From: Pilimelia columellifera
GTDB taxonomy: Bacteria; Actinomycetota; Actinomycetes; Mycobacteriales; Micromonosporaceae
Direction: 5' to 3'
Length of the DNA stretch: 64,000 bases
NCBI RefSeq assembly: GCF_039532605.1
Contig: NZ_BAAARY010000005.1
Location: forward strand, 62,001-126,000
The notes under the pieces are model-generated. The model saw only the letters and a list, made by a program, of their open reading frames with translations. It had not been told where the DNA came from and did no database searches. Positions 50,164 to 58,997 of this stretch are shown here, piece after piece. The position numbers were made by a program, and so were the translations under genes. Positions within the stretch are counted from its first letter, which is position 1; every line of letters begins with the position of its first letter.

Positions 50164-51319
50164 AGACCGGCTGTGGCGCCCGGACCGGCTCCAGCAGCCG
50201 GTGCAGGCCCGCGGCGGTGATCACCCGTCGGACATGCACCGGGGCCTGGCGGATCACCACCCGCAGCCCCGCCAACCGGGCGTCGGCTTCGGCGTCGACG
50301 AGCGCGGCCAGACCGGCCGCGTCGATGAACGGAACCTCGTCGAAGTCGACCAGCACAAAGCGCGCGCCGTCGGCGGTGCGGATCGCCGAGGCGAGCCCGG
50401 TGCGCAACGTCGACGCCGAGTCGCGGTCGATCTCCCCACGCACGGCCACGGTGACCCGCTGCCGTTCGTGGGTGACCCGGGCCGACGGCGTGGCGCCAGG
50501 GGAGGAATCCGGCCAGATCGCGGGGCCGTCGGTGAGCATGGCGTGCCGCAGCCAGGTCAGCGCCTTGGACAGCAGCCGGGAGACGTGCATCTGGGAGATG
50601 CCGAACTGGGCGGCGATCTCGTCCTGGGTGTGGTTCCCGTAGAAGCGCATCGCCAGGATCCGCTGCTCCCGGGCGGGCATCCGGGCGATGAGCTTGGCAA
50701 CGGTGAGTCGGTCCTCGACCAGGGCCAACTCGCCGTCGGGACCGCCGAGCATCTCGCCCAGCTCCGCCCGCCCGTCCTCGGAGACAGGGCGGTTGAGCGA
50801 GGTCGCGGTGTAGGCGACGGCCAGCTCCTGTCCGGTGCGGACCTCGCTCTCGTCAACGCCGAGATACTCGGCCAGCTCGCCGGTGGTCGGAGACCGGGAC
50901 AGCTGGTTGGTGAGGATCGTGGTGGCCTGGGTGACGTCGAGGCTCAGCTCCTGGAGCCGGCGCGGCACATGCACCCCCCACGAGTGGTCACGGAAGTGGC
51001 GGCGCAGCTCGCCCGTGATGGTGATGACGGCGAACGCCGTGAACGAGCCGCGCTCGGGGTCGTACCGGTCGACGGCCTTGACCAGCCCGAGCCGGGCCAC
51101 CTGTTCGAGGTCCTCCAGCGGCTCGCCGCGGTTGCGGTACCGGCGGGCAAGCCGGCCGGCGAACGGCAGAGCGGCGGACACCATGGCATCGCGGGCGCCG
51201 CTACGGGCGCTGCCCGGTGGCAGGTCCGCGACGAGCCCGGCGTACGTCTCGGCGGCGGCGTCAAGGTCGACGAGGTCACCCTGATCGGTGCGGCAGCCTG
51301 GGCCCAGCGCGGTACGCAT
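50162..51319 (-). CDS. SigB/SigF/SigG-type sigma factor fused to a C-terminal STAS domain
   Basis: A 385-residue protein. Residues about 40-260 are a sigma-70 family factor of the SigB/SigF type: region 2 with LEDLEQVARLGLVKAVDRYDP, a region 3 segment near 130-190 and region 4 with TQDEIAAQFGISQMHVSRLLSKALTWLR. Residues about 285-380 form a STAS domain like anti-anti-sigma factors, with FVLVDFDEVPFIDAAGLAAL. The phosphorylatable Ser of the usual DS[ST]G motif is replaced: D333-A334-A335-G336. So the domain would bind but not be switched off by an RsbW-like kinase. No anti-sigma gene is adjacent. ATG 51319 has GGGGAG 6 nt upstream. Confidence 0.88.
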   Translation of the reverse strand: MRTALGPGCRTDQGDLVDLDAAAETYAGLVADLPPGSARSGARDAMVSAALPFAGRLARRYRNRGEPLEDLEQVARLGLVKAVDRYDPERGSFTAFAVITITGELRRHFRDHSWGVHVPRRLQELSLDVTQATTILTNQLSRSPTTGELAEYLGVDESEVRTGQELAVAYTATSLNRPVSEDGRAELGEMLGGPDGELALVEDRLTVAKLIARMPAREQRILAMRFYGNHTQDEIAAQFGISQMHVSRLLSKALTWLRHAMLTDGPAIWPDSSPGATPSARVTHERQRVTVAVRGEIDRDSASTLRTGLASAIRTADGARFVLVDFDEVPFIDAAGLAALVDAEADARLAGLRVVIRQAPVHVRRVITAAGLHRLLEPVRAPQPV

Positions 51320-51372
51320 GGCGGCTCCCCTCTCCGCGGCGGGTGTTTCTGATACTGGCCAACGTGAGAATG

Positions 51373-51396
51373 GTTTAACACGAAATTTCGGGGTAA
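51373..51396 (+). promoter_or_regulatory. SigB/SigF-type promoter, divergent from the sigma-STAS gene
   Basis: GTTTAA (51373-51378) and GGGTAA (51391-51396) are separated by 12 bp (14 bp from GTTT to GGGTAA), close to the known GTTT-N14-16-GGGTAT consensus. The spacer contains the palindrome CGAAATTTCG. It points away from the sigma gene, toward a small ORF starting 5 nt after the -10 box. Confidence 0.6.
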
Positions 51397-51401
51397 GTAC
51401 T

Positions 51402-51557
51402 GTGATTGCGAATTCCCCGAACGCTTCCGCGCGCCCTGCGTACCCTCAGTCCACCACCGGCCCGGGCGAGCCCAGCAGCGCGCGTCACACCCTCAAACAA
51501 CAGACGAAGGACGGGCTGCTCCGGCAGTTGGGAGGCCCGCGGTCTAACAGACGCTGA
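51402..51557 (+). CDS. Possible 51-residue basic protein, leaderless, SigB-type promoter
   Basis: A GTG at 51402 lies 5 nt after the GGGTAA box, so an mRNA starting there would be leaderless. The product is 51 residues, hydrophilic and basic, Ser/Pro/Gln-rich, ending in KQQTKDGLLRQLGGPRSNRR. It has no signal peptide or membrane helix and no family I recognise. Its 3' end overlaps that of the minus-strand gene by 14 bp. The case rests on the promoter geometry and an intact frame, so it could be a chance ORF. Confidence 0.45.
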   Translation: MIANSPNASARPAYPQSTTGPGEPSSARHTLKQQTKDGLLRQLGGPRSNRR

Positions 51558-52995
51558 GGCCCAGAGGCGTGCCGTAGGCCCGCAGATCCCGGGTTGCCGC
51601 CTCCGGCGTCATCGGCGGCGGAACCGGCAGATCCTCGCGCAGCGCCGACAGCACCAGGCTCGCATGCCGGGTCGGCAGCGTCCCGTACGGGTAACTACGG
51701 GTGCCGAGCCTGTCCACCGCCGCCCGCTGCTGGCTGAACCAGGCCACGGCGTCCCACTGGCGCAGCGGCGCCACCACAGCCGACGGCCGTCCCGGGGGTT
51801 CGATGAGCACATCGATGCTGCGGAACGCCGGCGATCCCGCCACCCAGCACTCCGCCTCGGCCACCTCGTCCCGCAGCGGCGCCTCGCACCAGTACGGCAC
51901 CAGCGCGCTGCGCAGCGCCTGACCAGGGTCCAGCAGCCGCCCGCAACCCACCGCCAACCGGTCGGCGCTCTTGCCCGCCCCCACCAACCAGCCCCGCACC
52001 GACCCGGCGACCGCCGCCGACAGGGCCGCCGGACGCCCGTACCGCACGCTCAGCGGCCTGCCGGCCACATCGCCGACGGTCTCCCGCAGATCGTCCTCGA
52101 ACTCGACCTCAAGGCCCGACTCGGCCAAACCCATCGTGGGCGGCGTCGCCGGTGGCAGCCACGCCCGCGGCTCGCCGTCGGCACGACGCAACGCCTGCAC
52201 GAGGTCCGGGCCCGGGCGCACGAAATCGTCCGGCTGTAGGCCCGACGACGGAGCGCCGAGCTGAAAGCTGTGCGCCGCGCCGAGGTCGAACACCGGCCAG
52301 GTCCGGCCGTCGCCGACCAGCAGCACCGTCGCGCCCGGACGCAGCTGTCGCAGCAGGAAAACCCGGTACGCCGGGGGCAGCCGGCGCCAGCGCGTGAACA
52401 GTGACAATGTCGTTCCGGCCGCCGGCCCGCGCAACACCGGGTCGTGTACCTGGCGGATGGCCACCGACGGATTCGCCGCCAGCAGGTCGCTGGCGCTCGC
52501 CGCGCCCTGCCGCTGCGCGGCCTCCGGGTCATCGACCGCGCCGTCGGGCCAGCGCACCGTCACCTCAAAGCTCGCTGGCAGCCAGGGCGCCCCCATCGTC
52601 GCGGCGAGGTGGGCGGCTGAGCCGTGCGGCGAGCCGATCACCACCGCCGGGAACCCCGGGTCGACGACCGGATACTGCGCGGTGACCCAGGCCGCCACCG
52701 CGTCGGCGTCCACCAGCTTGAGGTCCTCCGGCGCCAGCGCCACCCGGGCTGCCCCGGCGGCGAGCGCCTCGTCATCTGAGGTGGCCGCGAAGCCGCGGGC
52801 CCGGGACGCAGCCGTCGGCTCGTCGAGTTCGTCGCCGGCCCGCCCGGCGAGCGCCCGCGCCGTTACGGTGAGCAGGACCCGGCCGAGACTGTCGGCCGTC
52901 ACCACCCGTTCCGGCTGGGGGCTCCCGCTGAACGGGGCGTCGATCTCCTGGTACGCCATCCGGCCGTGCTTCCCGCCAGAGGTCTGATCAAACAC
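51544..52995 (-). CDS. Protein of unknown function
   Basis: A 483-residue protein with no signal peptide and no transmembrane segment. It is rich in Ala, Asp, Arg and Trp (AVWFSQQRAAVDRLG, PAYRVFLLRQLRPGATVLLVGDGRTWPVFDLG), and the latter stretch has a Rossmann-like hydrophobic strand. No known catalytic motif is found. The GTG at 52995 is the longest start. An ATG at 52959 (MAYQEIDAPF), with GGGAAG nearby, is a good alternative. It is flanked by the sigma gene region and a small membrane protein. Confidence 0.7.
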   Translation of the reverse strand: MFDQTSGGKHGRMAYQEIDAPFSGSPQPERVVTADSLGRVLLTVTARALAGRAGDELDEPTAASRARGFAATSDDEALAAGAARVALAPEDLKLVDADAVAAWVTAQYPVVDPGFPAVVIGSPHGSAAHLAATMGAPWLPASFEVTVRWPDGAVDDPEAAQRQGAASASDLLAANPSVAIRQVHDPVLRGPAAGTTLSLFTRWRRLPPAYRVFLLRQLRPGATVLLVGDGRTWPVFDLGAAHSFQLGAPSSGLQPDDFVRPGPDLVQALRRADGEPRAWLPPATPPTMGLAESGLEVEFEDDLRETVGDVAGRPLSVRYGRPAALSAAVAGSVRGWLVGAGKSADRLAVGCGRLLDPGQALRSALVPYWCEAPLRDEVAEAECWVAGSPAFRSIDVLIEPPGRPSAVVAPLRQWDAVAWFSQQRAAVDRLGTRSYPYGTLPTRHASLVLSALREDLPVPPPMTPEAATRDLRAYGTPLGLSVC

Positions 52996-53036
52996 CGCCC
53001 CGGCGGCGCATCTGGGCTAGTGAGAGAACCAGCAGG

Positions 53037-53519
53037 TCAGGGCGTTGCGCTCGGCGCGGACACCCGCGGGTGGTCGCGCCGCAGCTCCCGGCGGACGAAC
53101 GCGGTCAGCCCACCGACCAGGGCTGCCGCGGCCGTCGAGCCGAGGTAGACCATGACGGCGCCGACTATCCACATTCCGCTGCTGTCTTCAGCCGCCCGCC
53201 AGGACCACGCCAGCGTCAGCGCGGCCGGCAGCACTATGACGACTACCCACAGCGGCAGTCGCCAGACGGCCACGACCGCGACGGCCACGAGCGTCAGGGC
53301 GCAGCCTGCCACCTGCCAGGCCCGATAGGGGCCCTGGTGGGTCTGCAACTGCTGGTCGAAGTAGTACGTGGTGTCGTGGCCGAGCCAGGCCCACCACAGC
53401 GCTACGGTGATGAGCGCGAGCGCCGCGGCGGACAACGCTCGCGCGGCTGGCGAGGGGGTGATCGTCATCCATCGATCATCGCGGCTCGCCTGCGTGGTCG
53501 GATGAGTAGAGCTACTCAT
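53037..53519 (-). CDS. Four-helix membrane protein of unknown function
   Basis: A 160-residue protein with about four hydrophobic helices (near residues 28-46, 69-86, 88-105 and 116-138) and a basic C-terminal tail RRELRRDHPRVSAPSATP. No known domain. ATG 53519 gives the longest form, and an internal ATG at 53468 is possible. The next gene (upstream, same strand) ends 9 bp away, so they may be co-transcribed. Confidence 0.65.
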   Translation of the reverse strand: MSSSTHPTTQASRDDRWMTITPSPAARALSAAALALITVALWWAWLGHDTTYYFDQQLQTHQGPYRAWQVAGCALTLVAVAVVAVWRLPLWVVVIVLPAALTLAWSWRAAEDSSGMWIVGAVMVYLGSTAAAALVGGLTAFVRRELRRDHPRVSAPSATP

Positions 53520-53528
53520 CCTGGCGAC

Positions 53529-54326
53529 CTATCGGCAGGCGTTGCGGACCCGGTTGGTGTAGGCGGGCGCGGGCAACCGGTCCCACGGGTTGTCGGCAAG
53601 CGTCTCCGGTGTGACGTGTGCCCAGGCGACCGGCAGCGCCCGCAGCGCGTCGCACGCCGCGGGAACCGTTTCCCTACTGGTCTCGTAGACCAGCGCCGCC
53701 AACTGCTCCGGCGGCGTCTGCTGCACCCATTCCGGCGCGGCGAAGGAACCGAGGCTGGCCGCCGGGCCCTCGAAGATCACCAGGATGTCGGCGGCGGCCG
53801 GCTGGGTGAGGTGCCAGCCCGTCCCGGACGCTGTGCCCGTGTTGCCGACCACCAGGGCGCCGGCGCGGCGTTCGTTGGCCCGGGCGTATAGGGCACGGTA
53901 GTAGCTGGCTGTGGCGATGTCAGTGGCCATCTCATCGACGAAGACGCCGCTGATCCAGCTGCCGTAGAGGCCGTGCCACCGGTCGATCTCGGCGTGGACC
54001 AGCTCTGCGGACCGTCGGCCCCACTCCGTGTGCACGTATCCCAGCACCCGCTGACCGGCAAGCGCGCAGTACTGGATGGCGGCCAGATAATTTTGGTTGA
54101 GAGTGTCACCCGGACCGCTTAAGACGTTGGCCACGATCGCCGAGCCGGCCGGGGAGGAGTCGCAGGCGCGGTGCCAGTCGCTGTAGGCGTCGTCGGACTC
54201 CGGCGGCAGGACGTACAGCGGGACCAGCGCGCGCATGGGCGGCGCCGCATCAGCCTGCCCACGGGTCACCAGCCCAGCCGTGCCGAGGACGGCTGCCACG
54301 ACCGCCACGGCCAGGACCTTGCGCAT
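53529..54326 (-). CDS. Secreted spherulation-specific family 4 (spherulin-4) protein
   Basis: A 265-residue exported protein with a signal peptide ending near residue 28 (GQADAA). The mature part has the spherulin-4 pattern LVPLYVLPPESDDAYSDWHRAC, SAIVANVLSGPGD, QRVLGYVHTEWGRR, SGVFVDEMATD and a later VGNTG. It resembles a glycoside hydrolase-like TIM barrel with acidic residues (FVDEM) suited to catalysis. The biological role is unknown. ATG 54326 has GGAGGGGAGG upstream. Confidence 0.85.
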   Translation of the reverse strand: MRKVLAVAVVAAVLGTAGLVTRGQADAAPPMRALVPLYVLPPESDDAYSDWHRACDSSPAGSAIVANVLSGPGDTLNQNYLAAIQYCALAGQRVLGYVHTEWGRRSAELVHAEIDRWHGLYGSWISGVFVDEMATDIATASYYRALYARANERRAGALVVGNTGTASGTGWHLTQPAAADILVIFEGPAASLGSFAAPEWVQQTPPEQLAALVYETSRETVPAACDALRALPVAWAHVTPETLADNPWDRLPAPAYTNRVRNACR

Positions 54327-54733
54327 CGACGCCTCCCCTCCTGCGGTTTCACATGGCTGTGATCACTCTCTCATCATCCGACATGGCATCGATAGCCACG
54401 ATTATGTAAAGAGGTCGTTGCCCTGAGTCAGCGATCGGCGCGCTGGCGACGGGAGGCCCTCGACAGCCTCGGGCGATGACCGCAGACCTGCCTCGTACGA
54501 GTCGGCCTTCCCGGTCAGCAACGCGACAAGCTCGTCGCCGAGCGCTTGACGGGATCAGAACAGCGACGACCGGCCAGCTCTAGGACGATCAGATCGGCGC
54601 GGGGAGAGAGGCGCGGCTACCCACGATTCGCTGATGCACGGTCATTCTGCTCCCCACCTGTTCACCGGCGGGGCGGAGTACAGCCACGGTCGGTCCTCCG
54701 TCGATGGAAGACTGCCACTGAACTGCTGTTTTG
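54327..54733. other. Roughly 410-bp region with no convincing gene
   Basis: Between the spherulin-4 gene and tRNA-Pro. On the minus strand around 54410-54550 a short open stretch begins straight after a stop and lacks a start codon, so it may be a decayed gene end. I see no other clear element here. Confidence 0.4.
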
Positions 54734-54810
<77 letters not shown>

Positions 54811-54874
54811 GTGGTGCCGAGCTATCGTAGCCCACCATCTTCGGCCGTCCAACGCGGGTATCCGGACAGGTCTG

Positions 54875-55819
54875 TCACCGTGGGATGAGCGTCAGCAGCG
54901 ACGCCTCCGGTCGGCACGCGAACCGCACGGGCGCGGTCGGATGGGTGCCGACGCCGGCGGTGACGTGTAGCCAGGCGTCCGAGCCGGGCCATCGGTGCAG
55001 GCCTTTGGCCATGCTGCGCCGCAGGCCGCAGTTGGTGACCAGCGCCCCGACGCCGGGTAGGCACACCTGACCGCCGTGGGTGTGCCCGGCGAGCAGCAAA
55101 TCGAAGCCGTCGGCGGCCATGAGGTCCAGTAGCGGCGGCTCGGGCGAGTGAGCGAGGGCGACCCGGACGGCCGCGTCCGGCGACGCGGGCCCGGCGACGG
55201 CTGGCCAGTCGTCGCGCTGGATGTGCGGGTCGTCGACTCCGGCCAGCTCGATGAGGCGGCCACCGGCGGTGATCGTGGTGCGGGCGTTGTTGAGGTCGTG
55301 CCAGCCGACGCCGGTGAAGACCTCCCGCAGGTCCTCTACCGGTAGGTCGACGCCGTGGGTGTACTCCCGTTCGCTGGCGAAGTAGCCGAACGGGTTCTTC
55401 CAGACCGGACCGGTGTAGTCGTTGGAGCCGAAGACGAACGCGCCTGGAACCTGGAACAGCGGCTGGAACGCCCGTACCACCCCGTCGAGCCCATCGGGAT
55501 GGCCGAGGTTGTCGCCGGTGACCAGGACCAGATCCGGGTCCAACCCGGCGAGGGCGGCCACCCACTGCTGTTTGCGGCCCTGCCCGGGGGTCATGTGCAG
55601 GTCGGAAACATGCAACACGCGCAGTGGCTCCGCGTCAGGGGCGAGCACCGGCACGTCGAAGCGGCGGATGGCGAACATGTTGCGTTCGACGAGCGACGCG
55701 TACGCGAGGGTGGCGACACCGGCGGCGACGGCCCACGAGGCGGCCTGGAGTAGCCGCCGCCCATTCCTGCCGCGGGTCGTTGCGGGGCGGGCGGACCGGT
55801 CAGCCACAGGCGTTTGCAT
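54875..55819 (-). CDS. Membrane-anchored metallophosphoesterase
   Basis: A 314-residue calcineurin-like phosphoesterase. One N-terminal membrane helix (about residues 26-42) is followed by the metal-binding motifs VSDLHM, VTGDNLG, FGSNDY (GNxxx), VALAHSPEP and AGHTHGGQ. It resembles the YkuE/LpxH-like family, which acts on phospholipid or cell-wall phosphoesters. The mRNA seems leaderless: TAACCT lies 6 nt before the ATG. It diverges from the yqeY-like gene. Confidence 0.9.
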   Translation of the reverse strand: MQTPVADRSARPATTRGRNGRRLLQAASWAVAAGVATLAYASLVERNMFAIRRFDVPVLAPDAEPLRVLHVSDLHMTPGQGRKQQWVAALAGLDPDLVLVTGDNLGHPDGLDGVVRAFQPLFQVPGAFVFGSNDYTGPVWKNPFGYFASEREYTHGVDLPVEDLREVFTGVGWHDLNNARTTITAGGRLIELAGVDDPHIQRDDWPAVAGPASPDAAVRVALAHSPEPPLLDLMAADGFDLLLAGHTHGGQVCLPGVGALVTNCGLRRSMAKGLHRWPGSDAWLHVTAGVGTHPTAPVRFACRPEASLLTLIPR

Positions 55820-55825
55820 ACGACC

Positions 55826-55831
55826 AGGTTA
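55826..55831 (-). promoter_or_regulatory. Predicted -10 box (TAACCT) for the metallophosphoesterase gene
   Basis: TAACCT, then exactly 6 nt (GGTCGT), then the ATG at 55819. No ribosome binding site is present. Confidence 0.5.
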
Positions 55832-55951
55832 GTTTCCCGCGTGGGGAGCTGACGGAGACCAGGCTGATGCTGTGCTGGCCAGATCCCGCCGAGGGCCGCG
55901 CTGTCGATATCGGTGGGCGTCCGAATGCCGACCGGAGTAGTTTTTGCAGCC

Positions 55952-56407
55952 ATGAGCGCTGTGAAGGACTCCCTGAACGCCGACCTACGGACCGCGATGA
56001 AGGCCCGGGATGAGCTGGTCACGTCGACGCTGCGGATGGCCCTGGCTGCCGTCCGCACCGTGGAGGTCGCCGGCGCCGCCGCCCGTGAGCTGACCGACGA
56101 CGAGGTGTTGGCGGTACTGGTGAAGGAGGCCAAGAAGCGTCGTGAGGCGGCTACCGCGTTCGCTGACGCAGGACGCGCCGAGCAGGCGGCGCGTGAGCTG
56201 GCCGAGGGTGGCGTCCTGGATCGCTACCTGCCGGCGCAGCTGTCGGACGACGACCTGACCGTCATTGTCGCCGAGGCGCTGGTGGCCGGCGGGTTCGACG
56301 GCCCCAAGGCGATGGGGCAGGCGATGAAGGTCGCCCAGGCGGCCGTCGCGGGGCGGGCCGAGGGTGGACGGGTCGCCGCGGAGGTCAGGCGACAACTGGC
56401 CGCCTGA
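55952..56407 (+). CDS. GatB/YqeY domain protein
   Basis: A 151-residue protein of the YqeY family, related to the tRNA-binding tail of GatB. It begins MSAVKDSLNADLRTAMKARDEL and contains the DGPKAMGQAMKVAQAAVAGRAEGGRVAAEVRRQL motif. Its function is unclear; it may bind tRNA. ATG 55952 fits the family start. TAGTTT (55938-55943) lies 8 nt upstream and no ribosome binding site is seen, so it may be leaderless. Confidence 0.9.
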   Translation: MSAVKDSLNADLRTAMKARDELVTSTLRMALAAVRTVEVAGAAARELTDDEVLAVLVKEAKKRREAATAFADAGRAEQAARELAEGGVLDRYLPAQLSDDDLTVIVAEALVAGGFDGPKAMGQAMKVAQAAVAGRAEGGRVAAEVRRQLAA

Positions 56408-56415
56408 GCGGGAAA

Positions 56416-56449
56416 CTGGACGGCCCGCGTGCGCGTGCGGGCCGTCCAG
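56416..56449. terminator. Bidirectional terminator hairpin between yqeY-like and PBP genes
   Basis: CTGGACGGCCCGC (56416-56428) pairs perfectly with GCGGGCCGTCCAG (56437-56449), an 8-nt loop in between. It lies between two convergent genes. Confidence 0.8.
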
Positions 56450-56465
56450 CAGCGATCGTGAGAGG

Positions 56466-58997
56466 TCAGCCGGGGAATTCGTCCCGGCGCGGCACGGCGG
56501 TCTCACCGGGCAGGAGGCCGTCCGGGTCGGTCGGGATCTGCCGGTCAGCATCGGGTTGGGGTTTCCTGCCGTTGCTGATGTCGATGACGACCGGGCCGCC
56601 CTTGATGGTCCGCCACTCGGGGTCGGTGCCCGCCGCTGTTCCGGTCGGGCAGCGTGACTCGACCCGACGCCCGAGTTCAGGGCTGAAGCCGGCGACGCGG
56701 ATCCGCGACATGGCGGTCTCGATTGGCGTGCAGGTCACCGATGGGATACGGCGCTGTTCGCCGTTGACCAGTCCGCCGTCGGGTGCGGTGAAGTTCGGTG
56801 ACTCGATGCCCTGGAGCCCGTCCCGTAGGGCTTCGCCGACCGCGTAGTTGACGACGTTGCTGCTCATCTCGGCGTAGGTGTTCGCCCAGTCGGGGTCGGC
56901 CATGGTGCCGGCCACGGCGAGCTTCTTCGAGGTGAGCACCAGGTTCGCGGTCTTGTTTCCGTCGGTAGTGCCGGTCTTGCCCGCTACCGGCTTGCCCACG
57001 AGTCCACGCCCGCTGGAAAAGGTGCCGCTGTCGCATCTGGTGGTCGCGGACCGGTCGCCGACCGGGCACCGGGCCATGTCGATGGCCGCCCGCGCGACCT
57101 CGGTCTTGACGACCTGCTCGCAGCGCGGGTTGGCGACCTTCAACGCCTGGTCGCCCTTACGGATCTCCTGGACGGGGATCGGCTCGCAGTACTTGCCTTC
57201 GGCCGCGAGGGTGGCGTAGGCGTTGGCGACCTCCAACGGGGTCGTCAGGGAGACCCCCAGGGTGAAGGCGCCCCAGGTCCTGGCGTTCTGGGAGTAGTAC
57301 TGGTCGTTGGCGGCCCGGAACCTGATGCCCAGTTTCTCCGCGGCCCGCACGGCGCGGTCGGCGCCGACCTGCTCTTCGAGCTTGACGAAGTAGGTGTTGA
57401 CGGAACGCCCGAAGCCCGTCCACATTGTGCGGACGCCGTTCATGCTGGGGTCGGCGTTCTTAGGGCACCAGCGGTTGGTGCCGCGGCAAGCGGACGGCGA
57501 CCCGTACTCGACGACGTAGTTCGTGCGGATCTGGCCAGGCGCCCGGTAGCTGGTGGCCAGCGGCATGCCCTTTTCCAGCGCGGCTACGGCGGTGAACATT
57601 TTGAATGTGGAGCCGGCCTGGTAACCGGCGATGTCGCCGCCGCCGGTGATCAGCGGGTTGGTGGTGTTCGGGTAGGTGCCCTTCATCTTGAGCCGGCGTT
57701 TGTCCGGGTTGGTGGAGGGCTTGTTCTTGGACTGGTCGAGGCTGTAGTTACGGTTCGTGGCCATGGCGCGTACGCGTCCGGTGCCTGGCTCCACCGCGGC
57801 GATCATGAGCGCGTGTCGGTTGCCGGTCGGCAGGTGCCGCTCGACGGCCCGCTTAGCGCTGGACTGGATCTTCGGATCGAGCGTCGTGATGATCTTGTAA
57901 CCCTGGCTGTTGAGGGCGCGTTCCCGGTCGTACGCGGTCTCGCCGAACTCCTCCTGCTCCATCCACCAGCGGTAGAGGTAGTCGCAGAAGAACCCCCAGT
58001 CGTTCTTGGGCGTGCTGACGCAGCCGTTCGGGGTGCGCTTGTTGCCGACCTTGAGCGGCGCGGCCTTGGCGGTGGTGGCCTGTGCCGGGGTGATCGCGCC
58101 GGTCTCGACCATCTGTCCGATGACGTAGTCGCGTCGGGCGACGGCCTGCGGGTAGCCGGTCGGGGTGTTCGGGTCGAACGCCGACGGGGCCTTGACCATG
58201 CCGGCGAGCATGGCCGCCTGGTCGATGGTTAGGTCTTTGGGATGCTTGCCGAAGTAGACCCGGCTGGCGGCGAAGACCCCGTAGGTGCCGTTGCCGAACG
58301 GGGCGATGTTGAGGTAGCGCTCCAGGATCTCGTCCTTGCTGAGCTCCCGCTCCAGCGACACCGCGTAGCGGACCTCGCGCAGCTTGCGCGCGGGGGTGTC
58401 CTCGGTGGCGGCGACGACGTCGGCGGGCTTCTCGGCCGAGTAGGAGATCGCCTGGCGGACGTACTGCATGGTCAGCGTGGAGCCGCCCTGCTGGTCGCCG
58501 CCGGAGCCGGTGGCGACCAGCGCCCGGGCGATGCCGCGCGGGTCAACACCGTTGTGCTCGTAGAACTGGTGGTCCTCGGCTGCGATGATGGCCTGGCGCA
58601 TCACCGGGGCGATCTGGTCGAGCCGGGTGTCGCTGCGGTTCTCGTCGTAGAGAGTGGCCAACGGGGTGCGTCCGTCGTTGGCGTAGACGTAGGTGATCTG
58701 CGGCGCCTGTTTGACGATCAGCTCGCTGGGGAGTTTGGCGAATGTCTCGGCGCCGGCCTTGACCGCCAGCCCGCTCATCGCGGCGCCGGGGAAGGCAGCG
58801 GCGGCCACGACAAGGCCCGTGAGGACGCCGCAGACGGCGAGCGCCGCGAAGCTGCTCACGAGACTGCGGTCACGGTGCCCCGTGAAGATTCGTCCGAGAC
58901 GTATCTTCTGCCCGGTTATGCCGCTCTTCTCAAGCCGGTCCGTGATGGTGCTGACGGCCTTGGCTCGGCGGCGATCGATGCCGCGCCATACATTCAC
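56466..58997 (-). CDS. Class A penicillin-binding protein (bifunctional transglycosylase/transpeptidase)
   Basis: An 843-residue peptidoglycan synthase. A short cytoplasmic basic tail and a membrane helix (about 48-70) precede the GT51 glycosyltransferase domain with EDHQFYEHNGVD (catalytic Glu141) and GGSTLTMQYVRQ. The transpeptidase domain has Ser463 in STFK, SVN at 532-534 and KTG at 674-676. The wblA gene is divergent from it, as in the ponA2-whiB4 arrangement of mycobacteria, so it is probably the ponA2 orthologue. The GTG at 58997 has no ribosome binding site and a TAACCT box 6 nt upstream. Confidence 0.93.
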   Translation of the reverse strand: MNVWRGIDRRRAKAVSTITDRLEKSGITGQKIRLGRIFTGHRDRSLVSSFAALAVCGVLTGLVVAAAAFPGAAMSGLAVKAGAETFAKLPSELIVKQAPQITYVYANDGRTPLATLYDENRSDTRLDQIAPVMRQAIIAAEDHQFYEHNGVDPRGIARALVATGSGGDQQGGSTLTMQYVRQAISYSAEKPADVVAATEDTPARKLREVRYAVSLERELSKDEILERYLNIAPFGNGTYGVFAASRVYFGKHPKDLTIDQAAMLAGMVKAPSAFDPNTPTGYPQAVARRDYVIGQMVETGAITPAQATTAKAAPLKVGNKRTPNGCVSTPKNDWGFFCDYLYRWWMEQEEFGETAYDRERALNSQGYKIITTLDPKIQSSAKRAVERHLPTGNRHALMIAAVEPGTGRVRAMATNRNYSLDQSKNKPSTNPDKRRLKMKGTYPNTTNPLITGGGDIAGYQAGSTFKMFTAVAALEKGMPLATSYRAPGQIRTNYVVEYGSPSACRGTNRWCPKNADPSMNGVRTMWTGFGRSVNTYFVKLEEQVGADRAVRAAEKLGIRFRAANDQYYSQNARTWGAFTLGVSLTTPLEVANAYATLAAEGKYCEPIPVQEIRKGDQALKVANPRCEQVVKTEVARAAIDMARCPVGDRSATTRCDSGTFSSGRGLVGKPVAGKTGTTDGNKTANLVLTSKKLAVAGTMADPDWANTYAEMSSNVVNYAVGEALRDGLQGIESPNFTAPDGGLVNGEQRRIPSVTCTPIETAMSRIRVAGFSPELGRRVESRCPTGTAAGTDPEWRTIKGGPVVIDISNGRKPQPDADRQIPTDPDGLLPGETAVPRRDEFPG

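Noticed and set aside
54410..54560. Possible remnant gene on the minus strand before tRNA-Pro
   Set aside because: A short frame without a start codon, preceded directly by a stop, and no recognisable motif. It may be chance.
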